6,422 nt of DNA from Deltaproteobacteria bacterium. Its GTDB lineage: Bacteria > UBA10199 > DSSB01. The notes beneath the pieces are model-generated. The model was given only the letters and a program-made list of their open reading frames with translations. It did no database searches and was not told the DNA's origin. The translations under genes were made by a program, and so were the position numbers. Shown here piece by piece: positions 1-6,422 of the stretch (its first letter is position 1; every line of letters begins with the position of its first letter). Where the stretch lies: assembly GCA_021414045.1 (NCBI GenBank), contig JAIOPF010000303.1:1-6422 (forward strand), written 5' to 3'.

Positions 1-1496
1 AGCTGCGGGACCAAACCGAAGTCCGCGCCCAATATTTTCTGGAACGCGTCGAACATCCGCGGCCCGGGGAATCTCCGGTGCGCTTGGCGGTCAACCTGAC
101 CTTGGAACCCCTGGAAACCGGGCGCATCGCGATCTCCGAGCGGGGGGTTTCGGTGAATGCCGACGCCTTGCACGTCGGTCGCGCGGTCATCGAACTGCGC
201 ATTCCCGTGATGCTGGATCCCGCGGCCCGCGCCCCATCGCCCGCGATGCACTTCCGTCTCGAGGGAATCCGCGCCCAAAATCTCGATTTCAACGCCGACG
301 AGGCCGGACTGCACGCGGTCCTGCCCGAAGCCGAGATCGGCAGCCTCGATTTTCGGCGAGAGGCGGGGCCGAATTGGAGCCTGCGGGTCCGCGAATTGCG
401 CGGCGACAATTTCATGATCGAGCATCCCGCGGTCAGCGTGAACTTGGGACACACCGAGATTCCAGAACTGAACGTCGAACGCTCCTACACCGAGGCGGGT
501 GAACCCGGCGAGCTGGTCATCACCGGACCATCCATCGGAATTGACGGCATTCACACCGATGGCCGCATCCCCGTGCGAGACGGCTCCTTTCATCTCACCG
601 ATGGTCATATGACCCTGCGTCAAGGTTCGATGGTTTTTGACGGCGATCTCGACCTGCGCGCCTCGCTTCCGAATGGTTTCAGCGAGGGGCCGACGGAACT
701 CGACAATTTGACGATCTCGCCCTCCATCGAGGACCTGCACTTGAGCGGTCGGGCGCATTTCGAATTCTTCCGCGACGGCTGGTCGCTGCGACGCTCGGAG
801 GGCGCGGCCCCGCTGAATATTGGGTTCCGCATCGCCGACTCCTGGTTGAGCCACTGCCCCGGCAGCCTTCCGGGATTTCTCGACCGTTTGCCCGCCGCCT
901 CCGTCATCCAAACCCGCGTGCAGATCAGCGGCGCCCAGGTCGAACTGGAGGATTTACGTTCCGTCGAATATCGCCAAGTCGAGACCGAGACTGGGAGGCG
1001 CGGGCAAATCCGCGAGCTGCAATCCGGTCCCATCACGGTGCATCATCTTTTGGGAGGAGGCAGCATCTGGGTTGGGCTCCCGATCTGGGGTTTTGTCCGA
1101 GGCTTTTTCCCGAACCTGGGCGGCGCCTCCACCCGCCGCGAACGCCGGCCCGATATGAGCCCCCTCACCGCCCATCTTCCCACCGCCGTTCGGGACGTCT
1201 TGGGCAACGGCGATTTCTTTCGGATCGGCGGAGTCGCCCTCACCCGCGACGAACACGGCGACTGGCGCACCCAGATCGACGACATGATTCTGAACATCCA
1301 TGAAGCGGACGGACGCGGGCAATTCGGGGGCATTCGTCTCCCTCGGATCGTGCTTGAGAGCCGAGAGACGGCCGGAGGAGCCCGCCGCACCAGTTTCGAA
1401 TTGGACCCCAATTATTGGGCGAATATTTACTTAAACGACCCGGATCGCGGCGGCTCCTTCCGCTTCGTGCGCTGGATGCTGCCACCCGGACATTGA
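1..1496 (+). CDS. 5'-truncated large beta-strand-rich envelope protein, AsmA/TamB-like texture (hypothetical)
   Basis: The frame is open from the first complete codon at position 3, so the real start lies outside the window. The GTG at 78 is only the first possible start inside it, and 25 sensible codons precede it. The visible part is 497 residues ending in TGA at 1494-1496. It is made of short alternating hydrophobic/polar strands separated by Gly, Asp or Asn turns, for example LHLSGRAHFEFF (near 735-770) and MVFDGDLDLRA (near 630-660). That texture is seen in AsmA, TamB and YdbH-type repeating-beta proteins that span the periplasm, but no diagnostic motif of any of these families was identified. 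A somewhat hydrophobic stretch around 1054-1125 (IWVGLPIWGFVRGFF) is interrupted by Arg and Pro and is probably not a membrane helix. The next reading frame begins 11 bases after the stop and looks like more of the same protein type. That this is coding is near certain; the family assignment is a guess. Confidence 0.85.
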   Translation, partial: LRDQTEVRAQYFLERVEHPRPGESPVRLAVNLTLEPLETGRIAISERGVSVNADALHVGRAVIELRIPVMLDPAARAPSPAMHFRLEGIRAQNLDFNADEAGLHAVLPEAEIGSLDFRREAGPNWSLRVRELRGDNFMIEHPAVSVNLGHTEIPELNVERSYTEAGEPGELVITGPSIGIDGIHTDGRIPVRDGSFHLTDGHMTLRQGSMVFDGDLDLRASLPNGFSEGPTELDNLTISPSIEDLHLSGRAHFEFFRDGWSLRRSEGAAPLNIGFRIADSWLSHCPGSLPGFLDRLPAASVIQTRVQISGAQVELEDLRSVEYRQVETETGRRGQIRELQSGPITVHHLLGGGSIWVGLPIWGFVRGFFPNLGGASTRRERRPDMSPLTAHLPTAVRDVLGNGDFFRIGGVALTRDEHGDWRTQIDDMILNIHEADGRGQFGGIRLPRIVLESRETAGGARRTSFELDPNYWANIYLNDPDRGGSFRFVRWMLPPGH

Positions 1497-1498
1497 CC

Positions 1499-1502
1499 GA
1501 GG
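1499..1502 (+). promoter_or_regulatory. Shine-Dalgarno-like GAGG before the second frame
   Basis: GAGG lies three bases after the upstream stop codon and five bases before the ATG at 1508. This is good placement for reinitiation by ribosomes finishing the first gene. It is the main reason for preferring ATG 1508 over the in-frame TTG at 1415, which would overlap the upstream gene by 82 bases. Confidence 0.5.
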
Positions 1503-1507
1503 TTGAG

Positions 1508-3763
1508 ATGACTCCTTGCAACAATTGCCACGGCGGAGAAGGAACTCGCCCCACTCGTTCGGAACTGCAATGGCTGCGCGGCGACGACCTACCGGTGGCT
1601 CCAACCATGGATTGCCCAGCCGAGGCCCATTGGCCCGAGGCTTTGCGTCAAGCGCGACCCGAGCTCCAAGGTTATCCCTGGTGGACCCGGGGAAATTTTC
1701 GCGCGACGCAGCACCGCATGCAGCCGTCGACTCCGACCTACAGCTTCGATCTCGAGAGCGGCAGCGTGTCTCTCGATCTCGGCCTGCGCAGCTTCGTCTA
1801 TAACCTTTCAAACCACCGTACAACTTTCAACTCTTGGAGTACCTATACGGTAGACGTCCATGCCGATCCGAATGCGGGCCTCGCCCTGAATCTGGAGGTT
1901 GAACACAACCGTCTGTCTCTTGATAACGGCCTGATCGCCTTAAGCGGGGTTTCCATCGACGGCCCCTACTTTTTCAATTTTTCGGACATTCCGCGGCAAG
2001 GCATTTTCGATCCTGCGGGAAATTTTTGTCTATTACCCAGCACCTTGCTCGCCTACCCCTCGGAAGGATTTTCCGCCCATCCCCGGTCCCACCTTTCCGT
2101 CGGCATCAATATTTTGCGGCCCGACCTTTTGAATATCGGAGGAGGCGGGGGTATATCGGCAAACCTATGTTTTCCCATGCCCGGCGAATTCCGCGAACCC
2201 AGGATCAGCAGCGAGGCTCCCCTGCCTTCCGGCTACGAACTGCATGACTTGGCCGATCGGGTTCAGTCCTGGCGAGCCAATCGCCCACAGAATCCCGTGC
2301 CGTCCTCCGATTCCGTATGGAATCATCTCTATCTATCCAGCGGCCGGCGGCTGCAAAACGTCTTCGAGCTCTTGCGAGTCGGAAGCGAAGCGCAGGTGAA
2401 CCTCCGCGACCTGCAAGACCTCTTCATTCCAGGACTCATCGACCTAGGCCCCTCCCAGGCAAACCTTCAGGTACGGTGGACGGCCGAAGGCGAACTCGAG
2501 GCCAGCCTGCGATCCCTGGTCTTGGCCTTTCAAGAAATGGGCTATGGGACGGCCGCGGGCACGGAAACTCCCGGTTTCTTGCTGCAGTCGGCCCGCGTGA
2601 CGGGCCCGGAATCGGAGTCCGCGCTGAACCTGCGTTTCGATCCCATCGCGAGACAATTAAGATCGCTGCGGGGGCATCTCGACCTCGAAGCCGCCTTCTC
2701 CTTGCTGCGCCTCGGTCTGCGAAATCTGCAAATCCAAGGTCACGCGGATATCGCGCGCACCGCGGAGGGAAACTTCGCCTTCTCGCTCAGCAACTTTAAT
2801 TTCCTCATTCCACGCAACACGCTGCCGACCTCCGATCCCAATGCGATTCCCCTTAGTCTGGAAGGCTCCCTGCGCGGGGCGGAGGGCCCTCACGAACTGC
2901 TCGGCGTCTCCATCCCCGGCGGCCTACGCGGCGAATGGAATCCCCTTCGAAACGAGGTTCATCTCGAGGGCAACTTGGTCCTGCGGGGCGAAATCGACGG
3001 GCCGCGGGGGCATTACGAAGCTCGGGTGCCTCTGACCTTTTTCACCACGTTGAGGATGGGTCCTGAAGGAGCGCGGCCGGTCCCGGGTTCCACGGCCATG
3101 GAAATCCACGATTTGGAGATCGTCCACGCGGAGACTCGTCGCGAAGTCCTGCGCGAGGGAGAAGTCTTTCTCAGCGACGACCCGGAGCGGGAGATCTTTC
3201 GGCCAAATCCGGATTTCCATCGGTTCCGCATCGGAACCGAGGAGTTCGGCGGTCCTCCGACTTCCCCCGTTTCGGTGGAAATCCGCGGTATTTGGGCCAA
3301 CCATCATCGCGTCAGCCTGCGGGGGGAAATCCCGCTCGCCCTCGAGAGCGGCCCCTCTCCTTCCTATGATTTTTCTCGGCTACTCCAAGACGGTTCGGAA
3401 TTTCACGTCGATATGGAAGATCTCCAGCCCGTCCTTCGGCCACCCGAAACCTCGCCGCACTTCAACGTGATCGGAGGCCACCTCCGAGTTCAACGTTTTC
3501 CCCAGGCGGATGGTTCGTGGCTTTGGGACATCATGCTAGGAGGAGATGCGATGACTCTAGGAGAAGGCCGCAAGGGGCTTTCCCTAAGAAATCCCGAATT
3601 GGCCTTGGAATTCGACCGGCTGTCTCCCACGGACGAGGGCACCCGAGTTCGCATCCCCCTCCTGGATTTTCGGGCCAATGCCCAAGGCGCCGACTCCGGA
3701 ATGCTGCGCGGTCCCGTCCAACTGCATCTAAACCCTCATCAAGCCGGCTTGGAATGGTCCTAG
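1508..3763 (+). CDS. Large beta-strand-rich protein with N-terminal CxxCH motif (hypothetical)
   Basis: From ATG 1508 this gives 751 residues ending at TAG 3761-3763. The N-terminus has no signal peptide or hydrophobic segment. Instead it starts with a Cys-rich stretch: C4, C7 and H8 form CNNCHGG, followed by C36 and H42. CxxCHG is the haem c attachment pattern, but no cytochrome c fold or distal Met region follows. From about residue 75 the protein is repeated short beta strands with Gly/Asp turns, including a Gly run near 2138-2152. The block at 3467-3610 resembles the end of the preceding gene. The absence of an export signal is odd for a protein of this texture. It suggests the frame is a continuation of the upstream polypeptide, or that it acts with it as a coupled subunit. 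I do not recognise a named family; AsmA/TamB-like is an inference from texture only. An in-frame TTG at 1415 is a less likely alternative start. Confidence 0.8.
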   Translation: MTPCNNCHGGEGTRPTRSELQWLRGDDLPVAPTMDCPAEAHWPEALRQARPELQGYPWWTRGNFRATQHRMQPSTPTYSFDLESGSVSLDLGLRSFVYNLSNHRTTFNSWSTYTVDVHADPNAGLALNLEVEHNRLSLDNGLIALSGVSIDGPYFFNFSDIPRQGIFDPAGNFCLLPSTLLAYPSEGFSAHPRSHLSVGINILRPDLLNIGGGGGISANLCFPMPGEFREPRISSEAPLPSGYELHDLADRVQSWRANRPQNPVPSSDSVWNHLYLSSGRRLQNVFELLRVGSEAQVNLRDLQDLFIPGLIDLGPSQANLQVRWTAEGELEASLRSLVLAFQEMGYGTAAGTETPGFLLQSARVTGPESESALNLRFDPIARQLRSLRGHLDLEAAFSLLRLGLRNLQIQGHADIARTAEGNFAFSLSNFNFLIPRNTLPTSDPNAIPLSLEGSLRGAEGPHELLGVSIPGGLRGEWNPLRNEVHLEGNLVLRGEIDGPRGHYEARVPLTFFTTLRMGPEGARPVPGSTAMEIHDLEIVHAETRREVLREGEVFLSDDPEREIFRPNPDFHRFRIGTEEFGGPPTSPVSVEIRGIWANHHRVSLRGEIPLALESGPSPSYDFSRLLQDGSEFHVDMEDLQPVLRPPETSPHFNVIGGHLRVQRFPQADGSWLWDIMLGGDAMTLGEGRKGLSLRNPELALEFDRLSPTDEGTRVRIPLLDFRANAQGADSGMLRGPVQLHLNPHQAGLEWS

Positions 3764-4329
3764 ACCCTCATTATCGTCCCACCGAGATCCAAGACCTGGA
3801 TTTGAACCTCAGCCTGCAAGGCATCGATGTTTTGCCCCCGCGACTCCGCCGCAATCTCGACAATGGCGGGCGTTTTATCGGGATCGACGGCCGGTTACAG
3901 GGACATTTTGAGATGAATTATCCCGAGGATCGCCGTCTTTGGAATGGTCATGGTGAAATCCGCCTACGCGGGGACCGCCAAGGCGATATTTACCTGGTCA
4001 ACAGCGCCTTTCACCGCACCGGAGCGCCTTTGGTCCGGAATACCCGCTGGCGCTGGGAACGCATTGACCGAATCGATTGGGGCCGCGGTTACGCCATCGG
4101 AGACTTCCACCTTCAAACCCTGCTCAATCCCACTTCCTTATTGAGGCCTCTCGAAGGGTCGGAACAAGGCCTCAGGGCTTATGGGGGAGATGGGCAAGTC
4201 CTTTTGCCCGGGGAGGTTTGGGCGGAGATGCCCTACGATAATCAACCCTGGAGCCCGCGGGGCTTTCGAAACCGTATCGTGGATTACATCGAAACCCTCT
4301 GCCGTCAGGACCCACGTTGCGGTCTCTAG
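3754..4329 (+). CDS. C-terminal part or subunit of the beta-rich envelope protein (hypothetical, 191 aa)
   Basis: The start chosen is ATG 3754, which overlaps the end of the preceding gene by 10 bases; the stop is TAG 4327-4329. The frame is open farther upstream (from 3517), but that part is antigenic nonsense rich in Arg/Pro/Ser and is the shadow of the upstream gene. The sensible sequence begins right at the overlap with LDPHYRPTEIQDLDLNLSLQG. It continues as beta strands such as RFIGIDGRLQGHFEMNY and ends in a helix-like tail with two cysteines, C183 and C189 (CRQDPRC). No Shine-Dalgarno sequence precedes the ATG and there is no signal peptide. It may be translated by termination-reinitiation, or it may be the last segment of one long protein broken by a -1 frame change. 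No family recognised. Coding character is convincing; independent gene status is not. Confidence 0.7.
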   Translation: MVLDPHYRPTEIQDLDLNLSLQGIDVLPPRLRRNLDNGGRFIGIDGRLQGHFEMNYPEDRRLWNGHGEIRLRGDRQGDIYLVNSAFHRTGAPLVRNTRWRWERIDRIDWGRGYAIGDFHLQTLLNPTSLLRPLEGSEQGLRAYGGDGQVLLPGEVWAEMPYDNQPWSPRGFRNRIVDYIETLCRQDPRCGL

Positions 4330-4415
4330 GGTGCCGCACAAAGCGCTTTTCTTTGGTAAGACGAATAGGTAGATTCCCCGTCTCGAAAACATCCCGGCAA
4401 GGGGGGATACTAAAT
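4330..4415 (+). promoter_or_regulatory. Leader/intergenic gap before the vWA gene, with a foldable ribosome binding site
   Basis: This 86-base gap holds a purine-rich Shine-Dalgarno AAGGGGGG at 4399-4406, nine bases before ATG 4416. The G run can pair with ATTCCCC at 4373-4379 (seven pairs, one G-U, 4373-4379 with 4402-4408). Alternatively it can pair with ATCCC at 4391-4395. Either fold would cover the ribosome binding site. No convincing promoter was found: TAGATT at 4370-4375 is a fair -10, but the bases 17 upstream (TTTTCT) are a poor -35. The gap contains no rho-independent terminator, so readthrough from the upstream genes is possible. Confidence 0.4.
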
Positions 4416-6236
4416 ATGAAAAAATCCATCTTCAAACTTTTCACCTTTCTCGTTTTCTTCGCCAGTCTGGCCTCCGCTTCGGCAGCCTCGCGCATCGAGT
4501 ACATCCTCGATGTCAGCGGCTCGATGAACGCCCTCGCCGGCGGCGAAAAGCGCATCGATGCGGCCAAAAAATCCATCACCTCGATGGTACAGGCTATTCC
4601 TGACGGAACCGTGGTGGCCCTACGTTTTTATTCCCATCGCATCGCCCCCAGCGACAAGGCGGGCAGTTGCAAGGATACCGAATTAGTGGTCCCCTTCGGA
4701 CCCATCAATAAAGCCCAATTCTTAGCTGTCGTGAACGGCGCCAATCCCTTGGGGCAGACGCCCATCGCCTATTCCCTCGAGCAAGCCGCGAACGACTTCC
4801 AAGCCGGGGCGGACGAGGCTCAGTCCATTATTCTCGTCAGCGACGGCGAAGAGAGCTGCGGGGGAGATCCCGTGGCGGTCGCGAAAGGTCTCATCGCCCG
4901 CGGATTCAAATTGAAGATCAACGTCATCGGCATGGACGTCGATGCCAACGCGAAGAATCAATTGTCTGCTATCGCCTCCGCGACCGGCGGCCAATATTTT
5001 GACGCGAAGGACGCGGCCAGCCTGTCCGCCTCCCTGCAGAAATTGACGCAAGAATCCCTGGTCATCCAGAAGGCCGGGTCCTCGATCTACGGGGAAGAAA
5101 TCCGCGGCGGCGACAATTATGAGACCGCGGTTCCCTTGGCCGTCGGCAAATTATTTCGCCTCAACCACCATCAGAAACAAAATCAATACGATTACTTCTA
5201 TATCGAGGCCAAGCCGGGCCAAAAGATCACGGCCTCCATTGAAACCGGAGAAAAAGGCGTAACGATTAAGCCGGACAACACTTATGAAGAGAACCTGAAC
5301 CCTTATGCCGGCATCTCGCTGCAAAGCCCGCAAAAGACCTCGATCAAAAGCGAGGAGATCATCGGCGGAAAAAATGACGCAAAACAGATCGTCTACCCCG
5401 TTCCCGTCGACGGTCAGGGTCGTTACTACATCTTGGTTGGTTCCGCCTACGACAACCAAAACAAGGACAACCGTTTCAAGGTCGACGTCGCGGAGCTCTT
5501 CGACGCCGGCACCAAACAGGACGCCGGAGACACCCGGGATACCGCCATCACGATTCAGCCCGGGACCATCAAGGGTTTCCTCAATCCCAACGACAGGATC
5601 GATACTTACCGGCTGACGCTGCCGGCAGGGCCCCTCACGATTCGCGCCCGTCCGGCCAGCGAAAAAGCCACCCTAAAGCTGGAACTCTTCGATTCAGAGG
5701 GCGTCCAATTGGCGAATGTCAGCGCTCCAAATGAAGGCGCCGTGGTCAAAATGGAAGGCGTCACCTTGGCGAAAAACGGAGAATACATCCTGAAGCTCTC
5801 GGGATTTTACGATCCGCCCGAGACCGAATATACCCTGGAAATCATCCCCGGCGGCGGTAGCACGCCCGGGGCGGATTTAGGCGCACCTCCCGCGGCCCCG
5901 ACAACCCCAGCCGCACCCACGACTCCCGCGGCGCCACCTCCGACCACGGCAACGGCTCCTTCCAGCGATACCGTCTATAATCCGATTTCGAAGCCCATAC
6001 CGATGCCCCGCGCCGGCACGGGCACTTCGAACAGCGATGAGATCTGCCAGATCTTCAAGCAGCTGCCTTGGTTGCAGAAGGCGAAGGTTTTGGGGCTGTA
6101 CTCCGGAATCCCGCTCTTCGCGGGTTGGCTGATCGGTTGGCTCTGGGGATATTTGAAGGGACGCGGCAGCGGCAAACGCTGGGCGGCTCGGCAAGCGGCG
6201 AAGCAAAATACGCAGACGCCGCCCCCTAAACCCTAA
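4416..6236 (+). CDS. Exported, membrane-anchored vWA domain protein with two PPC-like domains
   Basis: 606 residues from ATG 4416; the frame extends upstream to 4317, but the signal peptide and the Shine-Dalgarno AAGGGGGG fix this start. Residues 1-23 are a classical signal peptide (KK, hydrophobic core, ASA cleavage site before A24). Residues 26-215 are a von Willebrand factor A domain with an intact MIDAS metal site: D32-x-S34-x-S36, T115 in GQTPIAYSL and D143 in LVSDGEES. Such domains bind protein partners through a divalent metal. C84 (GSCKDTE) and C148 (ESCGGDP) probably form a disulfide. Residues about 225-360 and 370-478 are two beta-sandwich units resembling pre-peptidase C-terminal domains. 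Then come a Pro/Ala/Thr linker (about 488-535), a transmembrane helix (about 557-579) and a basic tail of about 25 residues. Positive-inside topology puts the tail in the cytoplasm and the domains in the periplasm. The partner is unknown. The gene may share a transcript with the genes upstream, and ends at the terminator at 6262. Confidence 0.93.
   Translation: MKKSIFKLFTFLVFFASLASASAASRIEYILDVSGSMNALAGGEKRIDAAKKSITSMVQAIPDGTVVALRFYSHRIAPSDKAGSCKDTELVVPFGPINKAQFLAVVNGANPLGQTPIAYSLEQAANDFQAGADEAQSIILVSDGEESCGGDPVAVAKGLIARGFKLKINVIGMDVDANAKNQLSAIASATGGQYFDAKDAASLSASLQKLTQESLVIQKAGSSIYGEEIRGGDNYETAVPLAVGKLFRLNHHQKQNQYDYFYIEAKPGQKITASIETGEKGVTIKPDNTYEENLNPYAGISLQSPQKTSIKSEEIIGGKNDAKQIVYPVPVDGQGRYYILVGSAYDNQNKDNRFKVDVAELFDAGTKQDAGDTRDTAITIQPGTIKGFLNPNDRIDTYRLTLPAGPLTIRARPASEKATLKLELFDSEGVQLANVSAPNEGAVVKMEGVTLAKNGEYILKLSGFYDPPETEYTLEIIPGGGSTPGADLGAPPAAPTTPAAPTTPAAPPPTTATAPSSDTVYNPISKPIPMPRAGTGTSNSDEICQIFKQLPWLQKAKVLGLYSGIPLFAGWLIGWLWGYLKGRGSGKRWAARQAAKQNTQTPPPKP
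5883..5960 (+). repeat. Pro/Ala/Thr-rich linker with short tandem repeat
   Basis: Residues about 490-515 of the vWA protein contain a tandem PAAPTT unit that then degrades into PAAPPPTTATAP. The DNA is correspondingly C-rich and internally repetitive. This is a typical flexible spacer between folded extracytoplasmic domains and a membrane anchor. The repeat number may vary among related strains. Confidence 0.7.
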
Positions 6237-6261
6237 AGTCAGGGATAAATCCTTAAGGAAA

Positions 6262-6296
6262 AGGGCGCTTCTTTAAGCGCTCTTTTTTTTATTTTT
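6262..6296 (+). terminator. Rho-independent terminator, probably bidirectional
   Basis: A nine-pair stem (AGGGCGCTT 6262-6270 with AAGCGCTCT 6275-6283, one G-U pair) closes a four-base CTTT loop. It is followed by an eight-T run (6283-6290), an A, and five more T. It lies 25 bases after the vWA stop. Read on the minus strand, the same stem is followed by TTTT, so it can also end the convergent gene whose stop codon lies in the T tract. Confidence 0.9.
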
Positions 6297-6422
6297 CGGG
6301 GATATTAACCCCGTCTTCGAGGTAAGCGACATAAACCTCTGTAAAGGGATAGGGCCTAGGCGACTGATTCCAGCGTACCTCGGGGATAATGCGGATGGGG
6401 TACTGGTTCCGCTGCACCGCCT
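6289..6422 (-). CDS. 3' end of a convergent gene, product not recognised
   Basis: Read on the minus strand from the right edge (first complete codon at 6420-6418), the frame is open for 43 residues and ends at TAA 6291-6289. The peptide includes NQYPIRIIPEVRWNQ and TEVYVAYLEDGVNIPEK. It has balanced composition, aromatic and charged residues, and no low-complexity, unlike the shadow frames here; the other two minus frames are less convincing. The stop falls exactly at the shared terminator, which supports a real convergent gene. The start lies outside the window. Too short to assign a family. Confidence 0.65.
   Translation of the reverse strand, partial: AVQRNQYPIRIIPEVRWNQSPRPYPFTEVYVAYLEDGVNIPEK

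Noticed and set aside
1508..1720. Second frame begins with a complete c-type cytochrome domain
   Set aside because: After CxxCHG there is no helical cytochrome fold or distal Met ligand region before the beta-rich part begins; only the motif is present.
2924..3307. Long antisense frames such as 2924-3307, 620-1036, 954-1322 and 1431-1823 on the minus strand
   Set aside because: They lie wholly within the plus-strand genes and are rich in Arg, Pro, Ser or Gly. They have no ribosome binding site, as expected for shadow frames in GC-rich DNA.
3517..3753. Upstream extension of the third frame from an ATG at 3517
   Set aside because: The extension is Arg/Pro/Ser-rich shadow sequence under the better-supported second gene; protein-like sequence starts only at the ATG at 3754.
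4340..4355. Palindrome AAAGCGCTTT followed by pyrimidines as a terminator after the third frame
   Set aside because: A perfect palindrome of ten bases leaves no loop, and the stable stem would be too short for a rho-independent terminator.
4347..4375. Sigma-70 promoter TTTTCT - 17 bases - TAGATT before the vWA gene
   Set aside because: Only 3 of 6 bases match the -35 consensus and 4 of 6 the -10, which is within chance expectation.
4317..4415. Longer version of the vWA protein starting at 4317
   Set aside because: It would bury the signal peptide 33 residues inside the protein and overlap the upstream gene; ATG 4416 has a proper ribosome binding site.

Overview
The window reads as chromosomal DNA of a Gram-negative bacterium of fairly high GC, dominated by secreted or envelope-type proteins. 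No rRNA, tRNA, CRISPR array, transposase or phage gene is visible. A delta-proteobacterial-grade or related candidate lineage would fit the GC-rich coding style and the long, poorly conserved envelope proteins, but this placement is only an inference.

Left two thirds (1-4329): three plus-strand reading frames follow one another with almost no spacing. The first is open at the left edge (3-1496), the second probably starts at 1508 (1508-3763), and the third starts inside the end of the second (3754-4329). All three are long stretches of short alternating polar/hydrophobic strands, the texture of AsmA/TamB/YdbH-type repeating-beta proteins. Neither the second nor the third has a signal peptide or membrane segment of its own. 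A block of about 46-48 residues near the end of the first frame resembles one near the end of the second. Each junction is a -1 change of frame. The set is therefore either a tightly coupled operon of three parts of one machine, or one very large envelope protein (more than 1400 residues visible) interrupted twice by mutation, assembly error or recoding. The first junction has a Shine-Dalgarno-like GAGG, the second has none.

Middle to right (4330-6236): after an 86-base gap with a purine-rich ribosome binding site, a complete 606-residue gene encodes an exported protein. It has a signal peptide, a von Willebrand factor A domain with an intact MIDAS metal site, two beta-sandwich domains resembling pre-peptidase C-terminal (PPC) domains, a Pro/Ala/Thr-rich linker, one C-terminal transmembrane helix and a basic tail. 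It should sit in the inner membrane with its binding domains in the periplasm.

Right edge (6237-6422): a rho-independent terminator with T tracts usable in both directions separates the vWA gene from the 3' end of a convergent minus-strand gene. Forty-three C-terminal residues of that gene are visible and were not recognised.

Working together: the first three frames are clearly one unit. The vWA gene follows in the same direction and may share their transcript, since no convincing promoter or terminator lies in the 86-base gap, but no functional link is shown by the sequence.
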